Shown piece after piece: positions 16,901 to 24,410 of a stretch of DNA of 64,000 nt. The notes under the pieces are model-generated. The model saw nothing but the letters and a program-made list of their open reading frames with translations, was not told the origin of the DNA and searched no databases. The position numbers and the translations under genes are program-made. Numbering within the stretch: position 1 is the first letter of the stretch; every line of letters starts with the position of its first letter. The stretch comes from JBPRGH01 sp051418055 (lineage in GTDB: Bacteria; Bacteroidota; Bacteroidia; Cytophagales; Cyclobacteriaceae): contig JBPRGH010000120.1 of the NCBI GenBank assembly GCA_051418055.1, forward strand, positions 124,001-188,000, written 5' to 3'.

Positions 16901-17606
16901 AATGTCGGAGAGTGTAGCCTGGTATTATGCGATGAAGGTTGTGGAGAATGAATATGGCCAAGAGCATCTCCAAAAGCTTCTAACCTGGATGCGAAATTCG
17001 AATCGACGGGAGATCCGCAGAGGTGAACCGTTGCTCCGGGGCCTTGATCCGTATATGTCATACCGCAAAGGACCTTTTGCGCTACATGCATTAAGTGAGT
17101 ATGCAGGTGAGAAGCAGATAAATGAAGCATTGAGAAGCCTGCTGGAAAAGCATCGGCATGAAGAAGCCCCTCTGGCTACGACCCTGGACCTGTATCGCGA
17201 GCTGCAAACAGTGATCCCGGACTCCCTGAGGTACCTGCTACATGATCTTTTTGAGGTGAATACATATTGGAAGTTTGAGATTGAGCAAGGCCGGGCGAGA
17301 CAATTAGAGGATGGCAATTGGGAGCTAACGCTTAATGTGGATGCACAAAAGGTAGTGCTTGATAGTGCCGGCGTGGAAATTGAAGTGCCGATGGATGACT
17401 GGGTGGAAATTGGGGTCTTTGCTCCAGGACCAACAAGTGAGAAGACCGGGGAACAGATTTATTTGCAGAAGCATCGCATCAGTTCAGGAAAGCAGGCAAT
17501 TACTATTTCATTGCCACAGAAACCTGGTTCGGTAGATATAGATCCGTATCTCCTGCTACCAGTTTTAAAGGCAGATGATCATATTGAAAACGTAAATATT
17601 GAGTGA
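13980..17606 (+). CDS. ABC-2-type permease fused to M1 family metallopeptidase
   Basis: 1208 residues. The first about 610 contain two sets of transmembrane helices of an ABC permease. The remainder is a periplasmic M1-aminopeptidase-like domain with the zinc motif HEVAHQW (His956, Glu957, His960). The third ligand is probably the Glu of SES (Glu977), 16 residues after the second His rather than the 18 usual in M1 enzymes; a W-G-H-type stretch of the family seems to be missing. A GAMEN-like motif was not clearly seen. Permease/M1 fusions next to an ABC ATPase are known in Bacteroidota, with unknown substrate. It overlaps the ATPase gene by ATGA and is followed after 30 nt by the MpaB-like gene. 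Confidence 0.88.
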   Translation: MKFPEVFRFEFAYQIRRPWTWLFFAVLTILSFLMTRDGSLSEVLYAEFFLNSPFSIAKTTVFGSLIWLVIAAAIAGEAAARDVVTGMHPLIYTTSINKLSYLGGRFLAAFSLNALILLAVQLGIVMGVYLPGVDAELIGPFRPSAFLTAYGIISLPNAFAATAIQFFFTSRSGRVMSGYFGSFLLVFMGFFIAAILLYHRSIGTLIDPIGMRFIVEDVAHLWTTVEKNWRLLKLEGIVLNNRLVWVSVAFLTLCFTYLSFHFAHRTETSRWSRMKQFLGRILPGRRDDYPSGSYIPTPAGMSVSRRRTISTPQVSRTFGFVTHLHQIFTISSKSFWAIAKSWAGITLLIGIPLLTIPVLIDQTGSVIPATIQIISELTASMTDELSRWVIIPFLIIFFAGELIWYERDARLDEITDTIPGSEWAPLLGKFLGLVLVLTLFITLQTTAGIITQAIKGYQEFEIELYLKIMFGLQLPEYLLLALLAFVVHIYMNHKYFGHLVAILAYVFIILASLFGIEHNMLIYGASPGWSYTEMRGFGTSLLPWLWFKFYWAAWAVLLAVLARLLWVRGKESSLNIRIAVARQRFTHTTAWTAVIAVMLMLSVGGFIFYNTNILNEYLTTSDIKERKAEYELQYGHYNNIAQPEILATKLHVEIYPEKRTADIRGTYTLINDSSTEIDSIHITSPTGVDFTTVAFNKPAAKVLHDNQLYYQIYKLEKPLQPDDSLQLNFQVYAEPNGFRESGIDNSIVENGTYFTNEWLPTIGYQPGRELINASDRREYKLTAQPIIPSLYDLDARQDRGRAMTFEAVMGTHIDQVAVAPGKFLGTWTEGERRYFHYSTDRAGGDLSFFSANYAVHEERWQNPDSADQVVEIRIFHHPGHTSNLEHMVKSIRASMNYYTRQFGAYKNNYLTVVERPGNGRGMHADAGMITYSEGFSLWQSKANQLTPDHPFAVVAHEVAHQWTVPYANVEGAPVMSESVAWYYAMKVVENEYGQEHLQKLLTWMRNSNRREIRRGEPLLRGLDPYMSYRKGPFALHALSEYAGEKQINEALRSLLEKHRHEEAPLATTLDLYRELQTVIPDSLRYLLHDLFEVNTYWKFEIEQGRARQLEDGNWELTLNVDAQKVVLDSAGVEIEVPMDDWVEIGVFAPGPTSEKTGEQIYLQKHRISSGKQAITISLPQKPGSVDIDPYLLLPVLKADDHIENVNIE

Positions 17607-17636
17607 TGAGAGCAATTAACCAACTGGTTTACTGGT

Positions 17637-18413
17637 ATGGAATATTTCGTTGATAAGAATTCAGTAGTACGAAAGATCTGGGGAAGCAGTGATACCATAC
17701 TTTTCATATTCGCTGGTGCCTCGGCAGAATTTGCTCTTAACAAAGCCGTTGACTGGTTATTTTATACAGGTCGACTTCCAAACGATCCACTTGGGAGGTT
17801 ATTTTCAACAGTTTCTTATGCCAGGGCAATAGTTTTCTCTGAGAATCAATCTGCCATACGTGCTATTGATGCCATGGCAGCTATACATGCCGACGTTGAA
17901 GCAAAGCGCGGCGCAAGAATTCCTGACTGGGCTTACAGGGATGTGCTATTTATGCTCATTGATTATTCTATACGAGCATATGAAGTGCTGGAACGGGAGC
18001 TTGAAATAAATGAAAAGCAGGAAGTATTCCGGGTTTTTTACCATGTAGGAAGCAGAATGGGTGTAAAAGGATTACCTGAAGGTTTTGAAGAATGGGAAAA
18101 AATGCGGAAAGATCACCTGCAGCAGAATCTTCAGTTCAGCCATTTCACTAAGGAACTCTTCAGCCAGTATCGCAAACATCTTGGAGCTATACGCTATAGA
18201 TTACTACTGGAGGCACAGGCACTGGTGGTTCCGCAAAAGGTACGGGATTACCTCAGTTTCCGTAAATTCTCACTTCTGTATCCTATGATCAGATTATATA
18301 AGCTGAGCAGAAATATGAAAATTGATTGGTTATTAAAATCCCTGATCCTGCCATCCAAATATAAGAATCAGATTAAGGAATTGGATGATGTGCCGGCTAA
18401 TGTACGTTTTTGA
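17637..18413 (+). CDS. MpaB/DUF2236-like (rubber-oxygenase-like) heme protein
   Basis: 258 residues, cytoplasmic, alpha-helical. The sequence PNDPLGRLFSTVSYARAIVFS followed by helices with IPDWAYRDVLFMLIDYS fits the ER-bound oxygenase MpaB/B'/latex-clearing-protein domain (formerly DUF2236), whose characterised members bind a b-type heme. The bacterial housekeeping role is unknown. It begins 30 nt after the permease/peptidase gene and may be in the same transcript, but a functional link is not evident. Confidence 0.75.
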   Translation: MEYFVDKNSVVRKIWGSSDTILFIFAGASAEFALNKAVDWLFYTGRLPNDPLGRLFSTVSYARAIVFSENQSAIRAIDAMAAIHADVEAKRGARIPDWAYRDVLFMLIDYSIRAYEVLERELEINEKQEVFRVFYHVGSRMGVKGLPEGFEEWEKMRKDHLQQNLQFSHFTKELFSQYRKHLGAIRYRLLLEAQALVVPQKVRDYLSFRKFSLLYPMIRLYKLSRNMKIDWLLKSLILPSKYKNQIKELDDVPANVRF

Positions 18414-18549
18414 CCTCTTCAGTGAGATAACCAAGCCATTTATGTCCAGAAGAATATTTTAATTATCGCTTTATCTATACCCTCTACTAGTTATATAGTA
18501 TAATTTACTATTTTCGGCAACAACAAGTTGATTAAGAGATCAAGAAAAA

Positions 18550-19290
18550 ATGAAAGCAGTTATTTACAACAAAAAGAGCTTACCTGATAAATTAATTTTT
18601 CTTGATGTGGATAAACCTACACCAGGCGATAACGAGGTTTTGATAAAAATATTTGCAGCATCTGTAAATGCAGCGGATTACAGATCAATGAAATTGGGTA
18701 TTATACCGAAGAGAAAGATCTTTGGAGCTGATGTAGCCGGTAAAGTTGAGTCTGTAGGCAAAAACATCCGACAATTTAAACACGGGGATGAAGTGGTCGG
18801 AGACCTTTCTGATTGTGGTTTTGGAGGTTTCGCTGAATATGCTGTAGCTACGGAAAAAACATTAAGCATTAAACCGAAAAACTTACCATTTGAAGAAGCT
18901 GCTGCTTTACCCATGGCAGCAGTTACAGCCCTACAAGCATTACGTGATAAAGGTCATGTCCAAAAAGAGCAGAAAGTATTGATCGTGGGAGGTAGTGGCG
19001 GCGTGGGAACTTTTGCCATACAGCTTGCAAAGTATTTTGGCGCAGTAGTTACTGTTGTATGCAGTACAAGAAATATTGAGCAGGCAATTTCTTTAGGAGC
19101 AAACAATGTTATTGATTACAACAACCAGGAATTCTATAAAAACAATAGTCGCTATGATCTTATACTGGCTGTAAATGGAAACTATTCGCTTTTTGCCTAT
19201 AAAAGGATTTTCAAGCAATATTATATGTTGTTAAAAATCATTTTAATGATATTATATTTTTCAAAAATTGATATTAACAAAATTTTTTAA
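18550..19290 (+). pseudogene. NAD(P)-dependent alcohol dehydrogenase/quinone oxidoreductase, C-terminally truncated
   Basis: 246 residues against about 320-330 for the medium-chain dehydrogenase (zinc-independent quinone oxidoreductase) family. The N-terminal GroES-like domain and the cofactor motif VGGSGGVGTFAIQLAKYFGA are intact. Family similarity stops at LFAYKRIFKQ, and the last 23 residues are an AT-rich hydrophobic tail (YYMLLKIILMILYFS) unlike any dehydrogenase. About 80 residues of the C-terminal catalytic domain are therefore missing, replaced just before the susC promoter. It is probably a decaying gene. No remainder was found in other frames downstream. Confidence 0.75.
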
Positions 19291-19311
19291 TGATTCTTAT
19301 TGCTTTTTTGT

Positions 19312-19323
19312 GCAAACGGTTGC
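19312..19323. promoter_or_regulatory. LacI-family-type operator upstream of susC
   Basis: GCAAACGGTTGC lies within the longer dyad TGCAA-ACGG-TTGCA, 30 nt before the susC ATG. It matches the site upstream of the MFS permease gene in 11 of 12 bases, suggesting one LacI-type regulator for both. Confidence 0.55.
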
Positions 19324-19353
19324 AACTTATCTTTTATACCAAACAAAACAACT

Positions 19354-22300
19354 ATGAAAATCCCTTTACTCAAGTCATTTCAAATTAAACTACGGCTGCT
19401 AATTCCCTGTCTGGCATTAGTATGCTTTACCATGAGTGGAGCATGGGCACAGGAGCGAACTGTCTCTGGTACATTAACTTCTGTTGAAGATGGGCAACCT
19501 TTACCGGGAGTAAGCGTGGTCCTGAAAGGAACTTCTATCGGTACAGTAACTGATATCGATGGAAAATATAAAATCTCCGTTCCTTCCGACGGCGGGGTTA
19601 TAGTATACTCTTTTATTGGCCTTACTACAAAGGAGGTTGAAGTAAATAATCAGTCTGTTATTGATGTACAAATGGAAGAAAATGTTTTGGCACTTTCTGA
19701 AGTAGTTGTAACCGGTTATACCACTCAAAGAAAAAAGGATATAACAGGTGCAGTTTCAGTTGTTGAGCCTGAAGAGCTAAAAGCTGTTGCTGCTGCTTCT
19801 TTCACCCAGCAACTTGAGGGAAGAGCTGCAGGTGTAACTGTAGGTACTTCCGGTGCGCCTGGTGCAGGTGTAAATGTTCGTATCCGTGGTATAAGTACAT
19901 TTGGAAATAACGACCCATTAGTTGTAGTTGATGGTGTACAGATGAATTCAGCTTATATGAATTCTATTAATCCAAATGATATTGAGAGCATTCAGATTCT
20001 GAAGGATGCCTCTGCCGCATCTATTTATGGATCAAGGGCGAGTAATGGGGTTATCATTATAACTACCAAAAAAGGCCATGCTGGTGAGACTAAAGTCAGT
20101 TATGATGCATATCATGGCTCTCAGACAGTTGGAAGGACAATGGACCTGCTGAATCCTACCGAATATGCCGACATGATCTGGCAAAGTTATGGCAATGCCA
20201 ACCAAACCCCTCCTTCTGCAATGTATGGCGATGGTGCTTCTCCGGTGCTGCCTAATTACATATGGCCATCAGGAGCTATGACAGTCGATGAATCAACTTA
20301 TTCCAATGATCCCAGCAATCTTAATTTAATTACAAGGGCTAATCAAGAAGGTACAGACTGGTACGACGAAATTTTCCGCTCAGCACCTATAAGCTCTCAT
20401 AACATTAATATTTCCGGAGGAACAGACAAAAGCAGGTTTAATCTGGGGATGAATTATTTTGATCAGGAGGGCACAGTAATTCATAACTATTTTAAAAGAG
20501 GTACTATCCGTGCAAACAGTGAATTTAAAGTAAAGGATGCAATAACAGTCGGAGAAAACTTTCAGATCAGTTTTATTGAGGAAGTGGGTATACCTGGGGG
20601 TAACCAGAATGAAGGGAATCCAATTTCAATGGCTTACAGGATGCAATCTATTGTTCCGGTATATGATATTGCCGGTAATTTTGCCGGAGCCAAGGGTGCT
20701 AATTTAGGGAATGCCAACAATCCGGTTGCACAACTTTATAGAAACAAGGATAATAAAGGCAGATATGCCCGGATCTTTGGTAATGTATTTGCACAGGTAG
20801 ATTTCTTAAAGGATTTCTCTGCCAGAACAAGCCTTGGAATTGATTATGGAACAGGCTACAGATATGCATTTAACTTTAGAAATATAGAAGCTGCAGAGCC
20901 TTCAGCATCAAATAGTTATAACGAACATTCAAATTATAACTTTGGCTGGATATGGACCAATACCTTAAATTATAGCAAGACTATTGGTGACCTGCATAAT
21001 GTAACAGCTTTGGTAGGTTATGAAGCTTTATTAAATCAGGGCAGAGGATTAGGCGGTAGCAGGGCTAATTATTTTACAACTACACAGACAGCCTGGGGAC
21101 TTAATTCTATTGCAGATCCTGCAAGCCAGACAAACTATAGCTACGCATACTTTAACGCTCTGGCATCAGCATTTGGAAGAATTGATTATACATATAATAA
21201 TAAATACTTAGTAAATGTTACTGTCAGACAAGACGGTTCTTCTCGATTTGGAGATGAGAAATATGCCACATTCCCTGCAGCAAGTATTGGATGGAGGGTA
21301 TCCCAGGAAGGCTTCCTGCAAAATGTTGATTTTATCGATGATCTAAAAATTCGTTATGGTTGGGGCAAAACAGGCAATCAGTATATCCGTGATGGTAATG
21401 CCTATAGTATCTATGGTGGTGGACCTGGCCGTACATTCTATGATTTGGGTGGCACAAACAATTCAATTAGAACAGGTTATGCCCAGATTTCTCTTGGTAA
21501 CCCGGGAACAAGGTGGGAATCTCAGACTTCTAATAACATAGGTCTGGATGCAAGTTTATTTGCCGGAAAACTGGAAATCATATTGGATGTTTATAAAAGG
21601 GTCACAGAAGATCTATTATTTAATCCTGCATTACCGGGAACTGCCGGTTTAGCTCAGCCTCCATATATTAATATAGGTTCCATGCAGAATAAAGGGATTG
21701 ATTTGGCTATCAACAACCGTGGAATTATAGCAGGAGGATTAACCTATGATATAGGATTTAATATATCTCATTATAAAAATGAAATCCTAACAGTTTCAGG
21801 TACTGAGTCTGGTTTCTTTACCAGTGCAGGTTCAAGGTTTGGTAACATTGCTATGAACCAGCCAGGAGGATCAATGGGACAGTTTTATGGATTCCAGATT
21901 TTAGGGATATTCCAGAACCAGGCGGAAGTTGATGCGGCCCCTGCTCAGGCCGGAGCTGGCGTCGGTAGATTTAGATTTGCCGATGTAAACGGAAGGGATT
22001 CGGAAGGTTTATTAACCGGATTGCCTGATGGGATAATTGACGATGCAGATCGTACATTTATCGGCAATCCTCATCCTGACTTCACCTATGGTTTTAACCT
22101 GGGATTAAATTATAAAGGATTTGATTTTACTACATTCTTTCAGGGTGTATATGGCAATGATATTTATAACTACACTAAATGGTGGACCGATTTTAATTCA
22201 TTCCAGGGTAACAGAAGCCAAAGAATGCTGGACGAATCATGGACACCTGAAAGGGGTACCAGTGCTACATTGCCTATGCTTGATGCTTCAGACGATTTTA

Positions 22301-22590
22301 GTAATTCCGTATCTCATAGCTATTATGTAGAAAAAGGATCTTATTTAAGAGCACGAAATGTCCAATTAGGCTATACTCTACCCCATGCTAAAATAGGTAA
22401 AGTTGGTTTGGATAACCTGAGGCTATATGTTCAGGCTCAAAACCTGTTTACCATTACCAACTATTCGGGAATGGATCCGGCAATTTCACAACAAGGCTTT
22501 GGAGAAAATTCTGACCGTACGGTCGGTATTGACTATGGCAATTATCCAACTCCAAAAACCTATTTACTTGGAGTAAGTGCAACATTTTAA
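19354..22590 (+). CDS. susC: SusC/RagA family TonB-linked outer membrane protein
   Basis: 1078 residues from the ATG at 19354. The frame can be extended to an upstream TTG, but this would place codons in the LacI-type operator. A signal peptide ends near GAWAQ. Then come a carboxypeptidase-regulatory-like beta domain (LPGVSVVLKGTSIGT), the SusC plug signature SEVVVTGYTTQRKKDITGAV, a long 22-stranded barrel, and the terminal strand LLGVSATF. Function: TonB-dependent import of a carbohydrate or other nutrient bound by SusD. It is followed after 10 nt by susD. No sigma/anti-sigma pair or SusR is adjacent, so a LacI-type regulator is the best candidate for control. Confidence 0.95.
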   Translation: MKIPLLKSFQIKLRLLIPCLALVCFTMSGAWAQERTVSGTLTSVEDGQPLPGVSVVLKGTSIGTVTDIDGKYKISVPSDGGVIVYSFIGLTTKEVEVNNQSVIDVQMEENVLALSEVVVTGYTTQRKKDITGAVSVVEPEELKAVAAASFTQQLEGRAAGVTVGTSGAPGAGVNVRIRGISTFGNNDPLVVVDGVQMNSAYMNSINPNDIESIQILKDASAASIYGSRASNGVIIITTKKGHAGETKVSYDAYHGSQTVGRTMDLLNPTEYADMIWQSYGNANQTPPSAMYGDGASPVLPNYIWPSGAMTVDESTYSNDPSNLNLITRANQEGTDWYDEIFRSAPISSHNINISGGTDKSRFNLGMNYFDQEGTVIHNYFKRGTIRANSEFKVKDAITVGENFQISFIEEVGIPGGNQNEGNPISMAYRMQSIVPVYDIAGNFAGAKGANLGNANNPVAQLYRNKDNKGRYARIFGNVFAQVDFLKDFSARTSLGIDYGTGYRYAFNFRNIEAAEPSASNSYNEHSNYNFGWIWTNTLNYSKTIGDLHNVTALVGYEALLNQGRGLGGSRANYFTTTQTAWGLNSIADPASQTNYSYAYFNALASAFGRIDYTYNNKYLVNVTVRQDGSSRFGDEKYATFPAASIGWRVSQEGFLQNVDFIDDLKIRYGWGKTGNQYIRDGNAYSIYGGGPGRTFYDLGGTNNSIRTGYAQISLGNPGTRWESQTSNNIGLDASLFAGKLEIILDVYKRVTEDLLFNPALPGTAGLAQPPYINIGSMQNKGIDLAINNRGIIAGGLTYDIGFNISHYKNEILTVSGTESGFFTSAGSRFGNIAMNQPGGSMGQFYGFQILGIFQNQAEVDAAPAQAGAGVGRFRFADVNGRDSEGLLTGLPDGIIDDADRTFIGNPHPDFTYGFNLGLNYKGFDFTTFFQGVYGNDIYNYTKWWTDFNSFQGNRSQRMLDESWTPERGTSATLPMLDASDDFSNSVSHSYYVEKGSYLRARNVQLGYTLPHAKIGKVGLDNLRLYVQAQNLFTITNYSGMDPAISQQGFGENSDRTVGIDYGNYPTPKTYLLGVSATF

Positions 22591-22600
22591 TTAAAGAATT

Positions 22601-24322
22601 ATGAAAAAGATAGCTTATATATTTAGTTCGATTCTTCTTGCCAGCATCATATTATTTGCTTGTAGTGAAGACTTTCTTGACAGGCCTCCTATTGGCGGCT
22701 TAGATGCGGCCACACTGGCCACTCCTGAAGGAGCTGACGCTGCTTTAGTAGCAGCTTATTCGATGCTTGATGGATGGGAAAACAGCTGGGCGGCAGGTGA
22801 TCCATGGAGAAGCGCCGCAAATAACTGGGTTTATGGCGGGGTTGCTTCTGATGATGCTTATAAAGGTACTGATGCGGGTGACCAAACCGACATTAATCCT
22901 ATAGAAAAATATACCTGGTCACCATCCAACCCTTATTTCCGCACAAAATGGAGGGTCTTATATGAAGGTATCTCCAGATCAAATGCAGTGATAAGGTTAG
23001 CAGGGTCTGTTGAGGCCTTAACCGATATTCAGAAAAATCAATTAATTGCAGAGGCACGTTTCTTAAGAAGCCATTATCATTTTGAGGGAAAAAAGATGTG
23101 GAATAACATTCCATGGGTGGATGAAACAGCCACAACCAATTTTAATATTCCTAATGACCAGGATGTATGGCCAATGATTGAGGCTGATTTTCAATTTGCT
23201 TATGACAATTTACCAGTATCACAAGCTGACGTAGGAAGGTCTACAAAATATGCTGCTTCTGCTTATCTGGCAAAAGCTCATATGTATCAGCAGGAATATG
23301 GGGAAGCACTGCCTTTATTGAATGAGATCATCAACAGCGGACTTTATTCTTTAAATCCTGAATTTCATACAAATTTTAGAGTAACAGGTAACAACAGTCA
23401 GGAGTCTCTATTTGATATACAATTTTCCGTAAATGATGGAGAGGCTGAAAGTCAAAATGGAAATTATGGAGAGGCTCTTAATTACCCTTATGGTGGTGGC
23501 CCCGGAGAATGCTGTGGCTTTTATCAGCCTAGCCAAAATCTGGTGAATGCTTTTCAGGTTGACCCTGTTACAGGTTTGCCCTTACTTGATACTTTTAACG
23601 ATAGTGATGTAACAAATGATGACGGAATAGCATCTACTGATCCATTTGCACTCCATACCGGTCCGCTAGATCCAAGATTGGACTGGACGGTTGGCAGAAG
23701 AGATATACCCTACCTTGATTGGGGACCACATCCTGGTTCAAACTGGATACGTGATCAATCTTATGGTGGTCCTTACAGCCCAAAGAAACATGTTTTCTAT
23801 GAAGAAGAAAAAGGTACAAATTCTACTTCTACAGGTTGGGCACAAGGCCCCAATGCCAATAACTATACCCTGATAAGATATGCCGATGTTTTACTAATGG
23901 CTGCGGAAGCAGAAGTAGAAATCGGTAGCTTAACAAGGGCTATGGACCTGGTAAACCTGGTGAGAGCAAGAGCTGCAAACCCTGATGGATTTGTTCTTGA
24001 TGAAGATGGTAATCCTGCGGCTAATTATATGGTTGGTTTATATACAACATTCCCTAGTCAGGATTATGCACGCAAGGCTGTTAGATTTGAAAGAAGATTA
24101 GAGCTTGCTATGGAAGGTCACAGACTCTTTGATCTTGTAAGATATGGCGAAGCAGCTCCGGTACTTAATGCTTATTTAGCTGTCGAGCAAACAAAAAGGC
24201 AATATCTTCAGGGTGCAACATTTACCGCTGGGGTTAATGAATATTTTCCAATACCTTATGAAGAAATTGTAAATAGTATGGTTGATGGTCAGGTTACATT
24301 AAAGCAAAACCCTGGATATTAA
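22601..24322 (+). CDS. susD: SusD/RagB family nutrient-binding outer membrane lipoprotein
   Basis: 573 residues. The lipobox LFACSED follows a short hydrophobic signal (Cys21). The family N-terminus LDRPPIGGLDAATL and the C-terminal signature KAVRFERRLELAMEGHRLFDLVRYG are present, and the protein ends in FPIPYEEI and LKQNPGY, the usual SusD close. It binds the substrate at the cell surface over the SusC barrel. The ligand cannot be inferred. It is separated from the next gene by a strong terminator at 24349-24378. Confidence 0.95.
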   Translation: MKKIAYIFSSILLASIILFACSEDFLDRPPIGGLDAATLATPEGADAALVAAYSMLDGWENSWAAGDPWRSAANNWVYGGVASDDAYKGTDAGDQTDINPIEKYTWSPSNPYFRTKWRVLYEGISRSNAVIRLAGSVEALTDIQKNQLIAEARFLRSHYHFEGKKMWNNIPWVDETATTNFNIPNDQDVWPMIEADFQFAYDNLPVSQADVGRSTKYAASAYLAKAHMYQQEYGEALPLLNEIINSGLYSLNPEFHTNFRVTGNNSQESLFDIQFSVNDGEAESQNGNYGEALNYPYGGGPGECCGFYQPSQNLVNAFQVDPVTGLPLLDTFNDSDVTNDDGIASTDPFALHTGPLDPRLDWTVGRRDIPYLDWGPHPGSNWIRDQSYGGPYSPKKHVFYEEEKGTNSTSTGWAQGPNANNYTLIRYADVLLMAAEAEVEIGSLTRAMDLVNLVRARAANPDGFVLDEDGNPAANYMVGLYTTFPSQDYARKAVRFERRLELAMEGHRLFDLVRYGEAAPVLNAYLAVEQTKRQYLQGATFTAGVNEYFPIPYEEIVNSMVDGQVTLKQNPGY

Positions 24323-24348
24323 TTAATTTTTTATAATTTCATTTTAGT

Positions 24349-24378
24349 AAAAAGAGGTGGCAAATGCTGCCTCTTTTT
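24349..24378 (+). terminator. Rho-independent terminator between susD and the first ASPIC/UnbV gene
   Basis: AAAAAGAGG pairs with CCTCTTTTT around a 12-nt loop. It lies between susD and the downstream cluster, so expression of the downstream genes may be reduced rather than abolished. It also overlaps a possible upstream GTG extension of the next gene, arguing against that start. Confidence 0.8.
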
Positions 24379-24410
24379 ATAAATTTATTTTTCTGATATC
24401 CTCTCATAAT

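Noticed and set aside
16765..17317. Overlapping minus-strand frames of 121 and 130 codons within the M1 peptidase domain
   Set aside because: They are antisense to a well-supported coding region.
19300..19353. Upstream TTG start extending SusC by 18 residues
   Set aside because: The extension runs through the LacI-type operator and gives no proper signal-peptide start.
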